NCBI GenBank assembly: GCA_016793095.1
Contig: JAEUJQ010000005.1
Coordinates: 1 to 64,000 of the forward strand
Direction: 5' to 3'
Origin: Myxococcaceae bacterium
Lineage (GTDB): Bacteria > Myxococcota > Myxococcia > Myxococcales > Myxococcaceae
DNA length: 64,000 nucleotides
Part shown: positions 34,444 to 43,399 of the stretch, in pieces
Position numbering within the stretch: the first letter of the stretch is position 1
Layout: each line of letters starts with the position of its first letter
Position numbers and translations under genes: made by a program
Notes under the pieces: generated by a model
Seen by the model: only the letters and a program-made list of their open reading frames with translations
Told to the model about the DNA's origin: nothing
Databases searched by the model: none

Positions 34444-36203
34444 GACGCGCCCCCTCTCCACAGCGTCGCGATCCGCTGCGACACCTCGGCCGCGCGCGCG
34501 TCGAGCTCGGTCGCGGGAGCGTCACGCATCATCGCCAGCGCCCGCCGCGCCTGGGCGAGGTCGAGGTCCGCATAGCCGGCGCCCTTCGTGATGGCGGCCT
34601 TCCCGGCCTCGAACAGCTCGAGCGCCGCCCGGGCGAGGCGGAACGTCTTCGCCGGCGGCGAGTAGGCGTCGTTCGGATCGAACGCGCTCTGGCCCAGCAC
34701 CACCTCGCGCGCGATCGACGCGGCGGTGAGCAGCAGGCGATCCTTGTCCTCGAGCGCCTCCGGGCCCACCACGCTCGCGACCTCGCGCAGCTCACCGTCA
34801 CGCTGGAGCAGCTCGACGATCTCGGCGCGCGCCTTCGACCACCCGGGATCGCACGAGGCGTCGAAGGCCTGGCCCATCGCCTCGGCGTAGAGGCTGTAGC
34901 TCGTGTGCCAGTCCACGGCGGGGAACTGGCGCTGGTGGGCCAGCTCGGGGTCGAGCGCCCACAGCGCGCCCGCCACCCGGAGGCACGACTGCGTCACCGG
35001 CTCCGAGAAGTCACCGCCAGGCGGAGACACGGCGCTGATGAGCGTCACCGAGCCTTCCCGCTGCGGCCCGCCCAGGCACGTCACGCGTCCGGCCCGCTCA
35101 TGGAGCTTGGCGGCGCGGCTCGCCAGGTACGTGGGGTAGCCCTCTTCGCCGGGCATCTCCTGCAGGCGAGAGCCGATCTCCCGCAATGCCTCGGCCCAGC
35201 GCGACAGGGAGTCGGCCATCACCGCTGCCCGGTAGCCTTGATCGCGGAAGTACTCGGCGATGGTGAGGCCCAGGTACACGGACGACTCGCGCGCGGCGAC
35301 CGGCATGTTCGAGGTGTTCACCACCAGCACGGTGCGATCGAGCACGGGCCTGCCGTGGCGTGGGTCCTTCAGGCGCGCGAACTCGTGCAGCACCTCGGCC
35401 ATCTCGTTCCCGCGCTCGCCGCAGCCGATGTAGACGACGACGTCGGCCTCGGCGTACTTCGCGAGCGACTGCTCGATGACCGTCTTGCCCGTGCCGAACC
35501 CGCCTGGCACTGCCACCGTCCCCCCCTCGGCGATGGGGAAGAGGAAGTCGAAGACGCGTTGTCCGGTGAGGAACGGGCGGCTCGCGTCCTTTCGGCCGGC
35601 GATGGGTCTGGGCCGGCGGACCGCCCAGCGCTGGGTGAGGAACAGCGAGGAGCCGTCGGCCAGCGTCGCGATCGGCTCCGAGAGCGCGCGCTCACCGCCG
35701 AAGAACTTCGTCACCTGGCCCTGGCGGCCGGGCGGCACGAGGATGCGGTGCTCGAAGCCGCCACGCTCCACCACCGTGCCCAACACGTCACCTTCGTGCA
35801 CCGCGATGCCCTCGACGAGGCCCGGCGTGAAGGTGACGCGCTTCGTCTTGTCGAGCGTGGGCGCGCTGGCGCCAGGGAGGATGAAGTCGCCCGTGAGCGC
35901 CGCGAGCTCCGACAGCGGGCGGCCGATGCCGTCGATCACCGAGCCCAGGAGGCCCGGGCCCAGCTCGATCGACAGCGGCTCTCCTTCGCGCGCGACCGGC
36001 TCCTCGAGGGCGACGCCCATCGTCTCTTCGAAGACCTGCAGCGTCGCGCGATCGCCGGTGATGCGCAGCACCTCGGCCAGCAGGCCGCCGTCGCCGATGC
36101 GGACCAGCTCGTTCAGCTTCGCCTCGCGCATGCCCGTCGCTTCGGCCAGCGCGCCGACGACGCGGGTGAGCTTCGGAGCCGATCGTTCGGAGGACGCGCT
36201 CAT
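34440..36203 (-). CDS. atpA: V/A-type ATPase catalytic subunit A
   Basis: 587 residues. A bulge domain typical of A/V catalytic subunits spans about 110-190. Walker A is PGGFGTGKTV near residue 230, then GCGERGNEMAEVL and MADSLSRWAEALREI. EEGYPTYLASRAAKLHERAG supplies conserved head contacts. It hydrolyses or makes ATP at the A/B interface. The P-loop has Thr where many V-ATPases have Cys or Ser. It overlaps both neighbours by 4 bp. Confidence 0.95.
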   Translation of the reverse strand: MSASSERSAPKLTRVVGALAEATGMREAKLNELVRIGDGGLLAEVLRITGDRATLQVFEETMGVALEEPVAREGEPLSIELGPGLLGSVIDGIGRPLSELAALTGDFILPGASAPTLDKTKRVTFTPGLVEGIAVHEGDVLGTVVERGGFEHRILVPPGRQGQVTKFFGGERALSEPIATLADGSSLFLTQRWAVRRPRPIAGRKDASRPFLTGQRVFDFLFPIAEGGTVAVPGGFGTGKTVIEQSLAKYAEADVVVYIGCGERGNEMAEVLHEFARLKDPRHGRPVLDRTVLVVNTSNMPVAARESSVYLGLTIAEYFRDQGYRAAVMADSLSRWAEALREIGSRLQEMPGEEGYPTYLASRAAKLHERAGRVTCLGGPQREGSVTLISAVSPPGGDFSEPVTQSCLRVAGALWALDPELAHQRQFPAVDWHTSYSLYAEAMGQAFDASCDPGWSKARAEIVELLQRDGELREVASVVGPEALEDKDRLLLTAASIAREVVLGQSAFDPNDAYSPPAKTFRLARAALELFEAGKAAITKGAGYADLDLAQARRALAMMRDAPATELDARAAEVSQRIATLWRGGAS

Positions 36204-36538
36204 CTGGGCCTCACTCGGTAGCCGATGGCCTGGCGCAGGATCTCGAGCACGTACTCCTCGGCGGCGGCGCTCTCGCTCCAGGTCGGGGCGGGGAAGGGCG
36301 TGACGAAGGGCTCGGCCTGGCGGTCGATGCGCTGGCGCGTCTCTGGCGGCAGCGCCCGGTGCAGCCCCTCGTCGAGCAGCACGATGCCCACCTTCGGGTC
36401 AGCCGACAGGCGCCGCAGCTCGTCCACGGCGCGGGGCACGTCGGCGGCGATGGAGATCTCCACGCCCGCGAGGTGGAAGGCCGGGGCGAGCGGCGGGCGG
36501 CAGACGATGCGCACGAGGTGGCCGCGGCTCGGCGTCAT
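36200..36538 (-). CDS. V/A-type ATPase subunit F
   Basis: 112 residues with a Rossmann-like N-terminal domain (LVRIVCRPPLAPAFHLAGVEI, VGIVLLDEGLHRALP) and a short C-terminal helix (AEEYVLEILRQAIGYRV). It binds subunit D in the central stalk and tunes ATPase activity. Identification rests on fold pattern, size and its place between C and A. It overlaps both neighbours. Confidence 0.8.
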   Translation of the reverse strand: MTPSRGHLVRIVCRPPLAPAFHLAGVEISIAADVPRAVDELRRLSADPKVGIVLLDEGLHRALPPETRQRIDRQAEPFVTPFPAPTWSESAAAEEYVLEILRQAIGYRVRPR

Positions 36539-37533
36539 GGCGACACCAGCTCGGGCCTCACCAGGGCCGCGGGAGCGCCCTGCGTGGCGGCCCAGATGAT
36601 GCGGCGGAGATCGTGCGCCATCGCCTCGAGCCGCACGAGATAGAAGAGCACCGGCGCGCAGGTGAGGGGCTGGCGCCGCGCGTCGTCCTTCAGGGAGCCG
36701 AGGAGCAGCGTGAAGGCCTGCCGCTCGATCGTCGACGCGTCGGGCACGAGCGGCACGGCGAGCGGGGCGAGCAGCGTGCCGGCCACGACCTTGCGGAGCG
36801 GCGGGTGCGGTTTCCCGCCCGAGCGCGCGATCTCGAGGAACGCGGCCCGCGTGACGATGCGCCCGCCGTCGACGAAGCAGCGCGTCGGGTCCACGTCGAG
36901 CGCGGTCGAGAGCAGCACCGCGACCGCGAGGTCGAGCACGTCGAGCCGGGTCGCCACGAAGCGCTCCAGCACCTCGTCGCCAGCCCTGGCGGCGCGCGTC
37001 GCCCGCTCGGCGAACCCCTGCACGAGCGCGAGCTCGAGGGCGAAGAGATCGGGCTGGGCCTGCTTCGCCGTGAGCACCGAGAGCCGGCCGGCGTCCGGGT
37101 GATCGACGGCCACCAGGTGCCGCGCGACGTCGTTCGGGGTCGGCTGCCGCGCGAGCTCGCTCAAGACGCGCTCGGGCAGGGTGCGGGTGGGGAAGAGCCC
37201 AGCGAGCCGGGCGTCGGCGGGCGCGGCCTGCAGCGCGCCACGGAGCAGCGCCCGCAGGCTGCGGCGGTCGGCGTCGGCCGCGAAGACCTCGAGCACCGGC
37301 TCGGCGCCCGACCAGCGCGCCAGCGTCTTCGTGGCGTTCTTCACCACCTCGCGCAGCACGCGGTCGAGCTCGGCCGCGGGGGCGCTCTCGGCGGCTGGCA
37401 GCTTCCCCGAGCGGGCGAGCGCGCGCGAGATGGCCGGCACGTCGAGGGGCGTCAGCGCCTCGAGCTCCGGGCGCGTGAAGAGGTGGGTGGCGAGCCCCCG
37501 GGCGCGGGCGGCGACGGCGGTGAAGTCGGTCAT
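36535..37533 (-). CDS. V/A-type ATPase subunit C (AC39/d type)
   Basis: 332 residues, all helical, with repeated AC39 motifs (ALARSGKLPAAE, LRALLRGALQAAP, TLPERVLSELARQPTPNDVARHL, YLVRLEAMAHDLRRIIWA). It forms the socket joining the central shaft to the membrane ring. Starts at ATG 37533 inside the E-subunit stop (ATGA). Confidence 0.85.
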   Translation of the reverse strand: MTDFTAVAARARGLATHLFTRPELEALTPLDVPAISRALARSGKLPAAESAPAAELDRVLREVVKNATKTLARWSGAEPVLEVFAADADRRSLRALLRGALQAAPADARLAGLFPTRTLPERVLSELARQPTPNDVARHLVAVDHPDAGRLSVLTAKQAQPDLFALELALVQGFAERATRAARAGDEVLERFVATRLDVLDLAVAVLLSTALDVDPTRCFVDGGRIVTRAAFLEIARSGGKPHPPLRKVVAGTLLAPLAVPLVPDASTIERQAFTLLLGSLKDDARRQPLTCAPVLFYLVRLEAMAHDLRRIIWAATQGAPAALVRPELVSP

Positions 37534-38108
37534 GACGACACCTCCGCGATCAGCTCCACGGCCAGGCGGGCTTCGGCGCGCGCCAGCCGGGCCCCCAGCG
37601 TGTCGTCGATCAGCACCGACTCGTCCGGCGTCATCACCTGGCAGCCGAGCGCGAGCGTCGGCTCCTCGAGCACCACCACGTCGTCCCGGTGGCCGAGGTG
37701 CGCGCGCACGAGCTCGAGCATGGCCGGGGCGCACTTCACCACCACGCGCTGGCCCTCGAGGTAGCGCAGGGCGTGATCGAGGTGCCGGGGCAGGGCCTCG
37801 CGCCAGCCTGGCGAGGCGGCGAGCTCGGGGAGCAGGTGGCGGGCCCGCGCGAAGATGCGCTCGAGCAGCGCGTGCTGGGCGCGCAGCCGATCCGCGCGCG
37901 CGTGCTGCCGGGCCTCGGCCTGCTCCCGCTGGTGCCTTGCGCGCCGCGCCGCCCGGCGCAAGGCCAGCTCGCGCTCCCGGTGCACGTCCCTCGCCCTCGC
38001 GGCGTCGGCGAGCAGGCGGGCCGCCTCGGCGTCGGTCTTCGCCGTCAGCTCCGCCAGCCGCGCTTCGGCGTCACGCTCGAGCCGGGCGATGAGATCGGGC
38101 AGCGCCAT
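37530..38108 (-). CDS. V/A-type ATPase subunit E (peripheral stalk)
   Basis: 192 residues. The N-terminal half is a basic, Ala/Arg-rich coiled coil (LERDAEARLAELTAKTDAEA and following) and the C-terminal half is a globular alpha/beta domain (VVVKCAPAMLELVRAHLG, SVLIDDTLGARLARAEARL). It pairs with the G/H subunit to make the stator that holds the head. It starts 3 bp after subunit K. Confidence 0.85.
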   Translation of the reverse strand: MALPDLIARLERDAEARLAELTAKTDAEAARLLADAARARDVHRERELALRRAARRARHQREQAEARQHARADRLRAQHALLERIFARARHLLPELAASPGWREALPRHLDHALRYLEGQRVVVKCAPAMLELVRAHLGHRDDVVVLEEPTLALGCQVMTPDESVLIDDTLGARLARAEARLAVELIAEVSS

Positions 38109-38111
38109 CGC

Positions 38112-38342
38112 TCACCCGCCGGCGCCGCCGCTCCGCAGGAGGATCATCACCGCCACCACGAAGCCGAGGATCACCATCGTCTCGGGGATCGCGATGAGGA
38201 TGATGGCCGTCGTCGAGAGCTCGGGCTTCTCGGCCAGGCTCGCCGCCGCGGCAGGCCCGATGCGCCCCTGCGCCCACGCCGTCGCGAGCGCCGGGATGCC
38301 GACCGCGAGTCCGGCGCCGATGGCGAGTAGTGCGGTTTCCAT
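38112..38342 (-). CDS. V/A-type ATPase rotor ring subunit K (proteolipid c)
   Basis: 76 residues, a two-helix hairpin. Helix 1: LLAIGAGLAVGIPALATAWAQG. Helix 2: IILIAIPETMVILGFVVAVMI, with the ion-binding Glu in the Pro-Glu-Thr motif. The helix-1 position that holds Gln in sodium-binding rings appears to be Val (GAGLAVG), which favours protons, although Thr follows the Glu. Single-hairpin size resembles F-type and Thermus-type rings, not the doubled form. Confidence 0.88.
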   Translation of the reverse strand: METALLAIGAGLAVGIPALATAWAQGRIGPAAAASLAEKPELSTTAIILIAIPETMVILGFVVAVMILLRSGGAGG

Positions 38343-38354
38343 GACTGCCTCCGT

Positions 38355-40220
38355 TCAACGTTCGTGCTGCGGCTGCCAGTGAGAGAGCGGCCGGTACTCC
38401 GCGCCGCCCGGGCTGAAGAACTTCCCGAGGAACTCCACCGAGTGCAGGCGGAGCGCGTGAATGGTGGGGCTGAAGATCCCGATGGCGAAGTTCACCAGGT
38501 GGAAGAGCAGGGCGAAGACGACGCCCACCACCACGCTGCCCATCGCGCCCACCATCTTGTTCGCGACCACCGCCAGCATCAGCGACGCGGTGCCCAGCGC
38601 CATGATGCGCGCGTACGAGAGGATGTGGCCGAAGCTGGACAGCAGCTCGATCAGCGCGACGATGCCCTCGAGCGCGATGAGGATCGGGAACGCCACCAGC
38701 AGGGCGATCACGGTCGGGGTGAGCAGCGCGCCGGGCAGCAGCTTGAAGGCCGCCAGCAGCGCCACCACCGTGAGCAACACCATCAGCGTCGCGACGCTGC
38801 GGCCCACGGCCTCCCGGGTGTGGCCACGGCGCCACGCGGTGATCGCCGCCAGCACCAGGCCCAGGCTGACGTGCACCACGCCCAGCGACACCGACAGCGC
38901 GAGGAACGGTACGATCGCCTCTTCGCGGTTGAACCACAGCGGGTGCATGCCGACGGCGTGGCCGAGGGTGCCGAAGAGCTCGCCGAAGAGCACCCCGAAC
39001 AGCGCCGAGAAGAGCGCGCACGCCCCGGCGATGAAGGACACGCTGCGCAGCGTGGTGCCCGGCTTCGACTTCACCCGCAGCAGCACGGCCACGCCGCCCA
39101 GCACCACCCCGTAGCCGAGGTCCGCCAGCATCAGCCCGAAGAAGGCAGGGAAGAAGATCGCGAGGAAGGGGGTGGGATCGATGCTGCCGTACCGCGGCAA
39201 CGGCAGCATGCGGGTGACGATCTCGAACGGCTTGAAGAGCGGCGGGTTCGTCAGCGTCACCGGCGCGTTGGTCGCCTTCCAGCGCTCGAGGCCCAGGAAC
39301 TCGACGACGATCTCGGGGCCGAACGCCCTCGCGAGCTGCTCGACGAAGCGCTCCTTCTGCGTCTCTGGCAGCCAACCCTCGAGCACGAAGAGGTGCTGTC
39401 CCGTGTGCACCCGCGCCCGCGCCTCGAGCACCAGCAGCTTGTCGTGCAGCCACCAGCGCAGCCGGTTCAGCTCGGCGGCGTTCGTGTCGGCCAGGGCCTT
39501 GCGCTCGGCGTCGATGGCGGCGAGCTCCTTCGGCAGCTCGGCGAGGCGTGCCTTGAGGGCCGGCATCGCGCGCAAGAGGTTCGTCTCACCGAGGCCGGCC
39601 GGCGCAGGCAGCTCCTGCACGCGGGAGTCGGCGAGCAGCTTCGCCACCTTCGGGGCCGCGGCGTTCGAGACGAGGATCAGCACCGCGATCTCACCGCTCG
39701 ACAACGGCCGATCGAGCAGCTCGACCTCTTCGCCCACGGCCTTCGCGATCGCCGCGCGCAGCTCGGTGACCGCCGCCGCCGCGCCGGCCCGCAGCACCAC
39801 GTAGAAGGCCTTGCCGTCGGGCCAGGCGAGCTCGTGGCCGATGAGCGACTCGAAGGCCGAGAAGAACTCGCGGTAGCGCAGCAACATCACCTTCTGGTCC
39901 TCGAGGGCGGCCCGCTGCTTCGCGAGCTTCGCGGCCTTGCGGCGCAGGCGGCGGGCGAACCGGGCGGAGGCGACCGCCGAGGGCTCCGGCAGGTGCTTCG
40001 GCGGGGCCGTGGGCGCGATGCCGAGCAGGGTGATCGCCGCCTCCACGTCGTCCAGCAGCCGGCGGCAGTGGCGCGTCATGCCGTCGTGGCGGAGCGGCTC
40101 GGCGCGAGGGATCTCGGGACGCACGAGGTGCAGCACGCCGAGGTCCTGCACGAAGGCGAGCACCCGCTCGAGCTGACCGGCAGGCCCGGCGACCCGCACG
40201 CGGCTCATGGAGACGATCAC
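38355..40220 (-). CDS. V/A-type ATPase subunit I (membrane a subunit)
   Basis: 621 residues. The cytoplasmic N-terminal half (about 1-320) has paired coiled coils and small globular lobes. The C-terminal half carries about eight membrane segments with FFPAFFGLMLADLGYGVVLG, PLWFNREEAI and FGHILSYARIMALG. The last contains the conserved Arg (YARIMALG) that faces the rotor Glu. It forms the ion half-channels. ATG 40220 overlaps the preceding stop (ATGA); an internal ATG four codons later is possible. Confidence 0.92.
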   Translation of the reverse strand: MIVSMSRVRVAGPAGQLERVLAFVQDLGVLHLVRPEIPRAEPLRHDGMTRHCRRLLDDVEAAITLLGIAPTAPPKHLPEPSAVASARFARRLRRKAAKLAKQRAALEDQKVMLLRYREFFSAFESLIGHELAWPDGKAFYVVLRAGAAAAVTELRAAIAKAVGEEVELLDRPLSSGEIAVLILVSNAAAPKVAKLLADSRVQELPAPAGLGETNLLRAMPALKARLAELPKELAAIDAERKALADTNAAELNRLRWWLHDKLLVLEARARVHTGQHLFVLEGWLPETQKERFVEQLARAFGPEIVVEFLGLERWKATNAPVTLTNPPLFKPFEIVTRMLPLPRYGSIDPTPFLAIFFPAFFGLMLADLGYGVVLGGVAVLLRVKSKPGTTLRSVSFIAGACALFSALFGVLFGELFGTLGHAVGMHPLWFNREEAIVPFLALSVSLGVVHVSLGLVLAAITAWRRGHTREAVGRSVATLMVLLTVVALLAAFKLLPGALLTPTVIALLVAFPILIALEGIVALIELLSSFGHILSYARIMALGTASLMLAVVANKMVGAMGSVVVGVVFALLFHLVNFAIGIFSPTIHALRLHSVEFLGKFFSPGGAEYRPLSHWQPQHER

Positions 40221-40573
40221 GGGGCGGCGCCTCCCTTCGCTCCGTGCTCGGTGATCTGTTTCAGGACCCGGCGCGCGAGGCGATCGACCTCGTCGTCTGA
40301 CACGCCCGTCAGGCGGGTGAGGGCGGCGTTCCGCTCGGCCTCGATCGCGCGGAGGGCTGCCTCGTGGACCGCGGCGTCCTCCTGCTCCTCGGTCGCGACC
40401 TGCTCGTCGAGCGCTTGCAGGGCCTCTTCTTCGGCGTGCAGCAGCGCCTCTCGCGCCGTCTTCAGCCGGGAGATCGCGGCGACCTCGGCCTCCCGCTGAC
40501 GTGCCTCCAGGCGCTGCTCCGTCTCGAGCAACGACGCGAGCCGCTCGTCGATGGGAGTCGCCGGTGTGCCCAT
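40217..40573 (-). CDS. V/A-type ATPase subunit G/H (peripheral stalk)
   Basis: 118 residues, nearly all coiled coil (RLASLLETEQRLEARQREAE, LLHAEEEALQALDEQVATEE) with a short C-terminal tail. It is the likely partner of subunit E in the stator and the first gene of the operon. GAGG lies 6 bp before ATG 40573, which is preferred over an ATG two codons upstream. Identification is by composition and position. Confidence 0.75.
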   Translation of the reverse strand: MGTPATPIDERLASLLETEQRLEARQREAEVAAISRLKTAREALLHAEEEALQALDEQVATEEQEDAAVHEAALRAIEAERNAALTRLTGVSDDEVDRLARRVLKQITEHGAKGGAAP

Positions 40574-40843
40574 CGTCATCCTCGAGCAGTGACGCTGCAA
40601 GAGGCGGACACCTCGGGAAGGACGCGGGGTTGGCCTCCTCACACGCGAAAAGACTGCACGGCGATCAAGGAACGCGCAACGCGCGCGTTTGAGTCACGTC
40701 AAAGCGCCAGCTCTCGACGACCCAGCCCCCGGTCCAACGCATGGAACCTGGGCTCGGGCCTGGAACTCTGGCTCCACCTGGGCGAGACGAGCCCGATCGA
40801 ACGTGTCTCGGACACGAAGGCTCGTGCGCGCGATCGTCGGGAC
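40574..40843. other. Gap holding the V-ATPase operon promoter region
   Basis: 270 bases between pepA's 3' end and the V-ATPase operon start, both minus strand. A TTGACG on the minus strand near 40702-40697 is a possible -35, without a good -10. No gene-like codon bias is seen. Confidence 0.35.
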
Positions 40844-42412
40844 TCAGGCCTCTTCGCCGGTCATCGCGTCGTCCGCGTCGGCGGCGTTCAGCTCGGAGGT
40901 CCTTCGGCGGACGAACTCGACCAGGGTCCGCACGCCGAAGCCGGTGGCGCCCTTCGCGAGGTAGCCCTTCTCCTTGCTCACGTTGCTGGGCCCCGCGATG
41001 TCGAGGTGCACCCACGGCGTGTCGCCGACGAACTCCTTGAGGAAGTGCGCGGCGGTGATCGACCCGCCCATGCGATCGCCGGCGTTCTTCATGTCGGCGA
41101 CGTCGCTCTTGAGGACGTCCTTGAGGGTGTCGGTGATCGGCAGCCGCCAGATGTCTTCGCCGGCCGAGCGCGCGGACTCGAGCACGTTCCACATGAGCTG
41201 ATCGTCGTCGCCGAACGCGCCGGCGACCCACGGGCCGAGCGCGACGATGCAGGCCCCCGTGAGCGTGGCGAGATCGATGATCACGGCGGGCTTGAGCTCG
41301 TTCGCGTACGCGAGGACGTCGCCCAGCACGAGGCGACCCTCGGCGTCGGTGTTGGTGATCTCCACCGTCTTGCCCAGGCGCGAGACGAGCACGTCACCGA
41401 GGCGGTAGGCGTGGCCCGAGGGCATGTTCTCGCAGGCGCCCATGAAGCCGTGCACGGGGAAGGGCGGGGCGAGCTGCGCGATCACCTTCATCGCGCCCAG
41501 CACCGCCGCCGAGCCGGCCATGTCGGTCTTCATGTCGAGCATGCCCTCGCTCGGCTTGAGCGAGAGACCGCCGGAGTCGAACGTGATCGCCTTGCCGACG
41601 AGCGCCACCGCGGGCCGCTTCGCCGCCTCGGCGTCCTTCGGGGTGTACGAGAGGTGAATGAGCTTGGGCTCCTCGACGCTGCCGCGCGCGACGCCCAGGA
41701 ACATGCCCATCTTCAGCTCTTCGATCTTCTTGCGATCGAAGACATGCAGCGCCAGCCCGACCTCCTTCGCCATGGCCTTCGCCTGCTCCGCGAGGATGGT
41801 GGGCGTCATGGTGCCGGCGGGCTCGTTGACGAGATCGCGCGCGAACGCCGTCGCCCCCGCGATCGTGCGGGCGAGGGCCACCGTCGCCTCCATGGCCTTG
41901 TCCTTCTTCACGCCGTCGGGCAGCAGCAGCTGCACCTTGTCCACGCGCGGCGCGCCCTTCTCGTCCTTGTTCGTCGTGCGCCACTTGTCGTACCGGTAGC
42001 TGCCCAGGATCGCGCCCTCGACGGCTGCCTGCAGGCTCGCGTCGAGCTCCCGCACTCCCGGGATCTGGAGCAGCGCCGTCTTCGCCTTCACCTTGTTGGC
42101 CGCCTTGATGCCCCTGCCGATGGCGAGGCGCAGCACCTCGGCGTTGAACTTCGCGCGCGTGCCCAGGCCCAGCAGGATCACCCGCGCGACGCCCAGCTTC
42201 CCGTGCGTCTGGATGACGACGGTCTGTTCGCCCTTGCCCTTGAAGCCCTCCTGCTGGGCGAGCTTCGTCAACAGGCCCCGCAGCTTCTTGTCGCTCTTCA
42301 CCCAGGCCGACGGTGGGTGCTTCTTGTCGCTGAGATCGGTGTCGAAGAGCGGGAGGAGGAGAACGTCAGCCTTCGCCGCGGAGGCGTGGCCGGTGCCGAA
42401 CGAGAAGTGCAT
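40844..42412 (-). CDS. pepA: Leucyl aminopeptidase (M17)
   Basis: 522 residues. The N-terminal macro-like domain spans about 1-190. The C-terminal catalytic domain has VALVGKAITFDSGGLSLKP (metal-binding Lys/Asp), MKTDMAGSAAVLGAM and the signature NTDAEGRLVLGDVL. Two metal ions are held by these Asp, Glu and Lys residues. It removes N-terminal residues from peptides in the cytoplasm; E. coli PepA also binds DNA, which cannot be judged here. ATG 42412 is chosen because the preceding in-frame residues lack family similarity. Divergent from the next gene. Confidence 0.93.
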   Translation of the reverse strand: MHFSFGTGHASAAKADVLLLPLFDTDLSDKKHPPSAWVKSDKKLRGLLTKLAQQEGFKGKGEQTVVIQTHGKLGVARVILLGLGTRAKFNAEVLRLAIGRGIKAANKVKAKTALLQIPGVRELDASLQAAVEGAILGSYRYDKWRTTNKDEKGAPRVDKVQLLLPDGVKKDKAMEATVALARTIAGATAFARDLVNEPAGTMTPTILAEQAKAMAKEVGLALHVFDRKKIEELKMGMFLGVARGSVEEPKLIHLSYTPKDAEAAKRPAVALVGKAITFDSGGLSLKPSEGMLDMKTDMAGSAAVLGAMKVIAQLAPPFPVHGFMGACENMPSGHAYRLGDVLVSRLGKTVEITNTDAEGRLVLGDVLAYANELKPAVIIDLATLTGACIVALGPWVAGAFGDDDQLMWNVLESARSAGEDIWRLPITDTLKDVLKSDVADMKNAGDRMGGSITAAHFLKEFVGDTPWVHLDIAGPSNVSKEKGYLAKGATGFGVRTLVEFVRRRTSELNAADADDAMTGEEA

Positions 42413-42498
42413 GAGACGAGGGGCTCCTTCGAGAGAAACGCGGCGGACCTTACCGAAGGGCTGGAGGCGGGCCAGAGGAAAGGTACAGTCATGACGCA

Positions 42499-43395
42499 AT
42501 GCCCGCGTTTCTGACGTACCTGACGGCGGTCGAGCGGCTCTCGGCGCACGTCAACTCGTTGCCCCAGGAGTTCACCCGCGCGCTCGGCGAAGACCTCGAG
42601 TACGCGCGCTTCGGGGCGACGCTGGTCGAGCTGCCGTGGTTCGGCGGCTGGAAGCTGGGCCTCGACGCGTGGCTCGGGCACGGCAAGCCGCCGACGTTCA
42701 CCAGGCTGATGCGCGAGCGGGCGCCGGTGGCGTTCGGCGTGAAAGCGGCCGAGCTCGTGTCGAACGGCGCGCTGGTGGGCACCGAGGCGGGGCTGGCCTT
42801 CGTGGCGGGGTACTTCACGCAGCTCTGCGTCAGCCGCGCGCTCGAGCCGCTGGTGCAGTCGGTGGTGGTGGCGCACGCGAAGCAGGGGGAATCGCCCACG
42901 GCGGCGCGGCACCGCATCGAGTGGGCCCAGTCGCTGGCGCTGATGCAGGATCTCCATGGCAGCCCGCTGGTGGGCACGCCGGCCATCCGCACCAAGATGC
43001 AGATCCGCAAGGCGAGCCTGGCGAAGGGCGTCGGGCGCGGGCTCTACGAGCTGATGCGGGTGTCGTCGCTGGAGTCGTTCGGCGAGGCGCCGGCGAAGCT
43101 CGAGGTGGACGGCTGGGTGCGCGGCCTCTTCCTCTACGCGATCGCGCTCGGCTCACCGCTGGGCAAGCTCAAGGCGAACCTCGGCGGCCACCTGACGGCG
43201 AAGGAGCTCTACCGCGGCCCCGGAGTGGACGTCTTCGCCACCGTGGACAAGGGGCTCGATCTCACCCGCGACGCGCTCACCCTGCTCGGCTCGATGATCC
43301 GCCGGAACGACTTCGGCGCGCGCGCCCGCCACAAGCTGCTCGAGCTGTGCCCGGAGGGCTCTCCCGAGCAGGTGATGAAGGCGCAGGCGGCCTGA
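42499..43395 (+). CDS. Zn-dependent phospholipase C-like helical protein, metal ligands apparently lost
   Basis: 298 residues, helical, no signal peptide. Segments such as YARFGATLVELPWFGGWK, GLAFVAGYFTQLCVSRALEPLV and RHRIEWAQSLALMQDLHGSPL recall the PF00882-type (Zn_dep_PLPC) proteins found widely in bacteria. There the second block usually reads GY(L/F)THLxxDRALHPLV. Here the expected His and Asp are Gln and Ser and the second His is Glu, so zinc binding and catalysis are doubtful. The family call is from memory of the pattern. Divergent from pepA. Confidence 0.45.
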   Translation: MPAFLTYLTAVERLSAHVNSLPQEFTRALGEDLEYARFGATLVELPWFGGWKLGLDAWLGHGKPPTFTRLMRERAPVAFGVKAAELVSNGALVGTEAGLAFVAGYFTQLCVSRALEPLVQSVVVAHAKQGESPTAARHRIEWAQSLALMQDLHGSPLVGTPAIRTKMQIRKASLAKGVGRGLYELMRVSSLESFGEAPAKLEVDGWVRGLFLYAIALGSPLGKLKANLGGHLTAKELYRGPGVDVFATVDKGLDLTRDALTLLGSMIRRNDFGARARHKLLELCPEGSPEQVMKAQAA

Positions 43396-43399
43396 TCGC

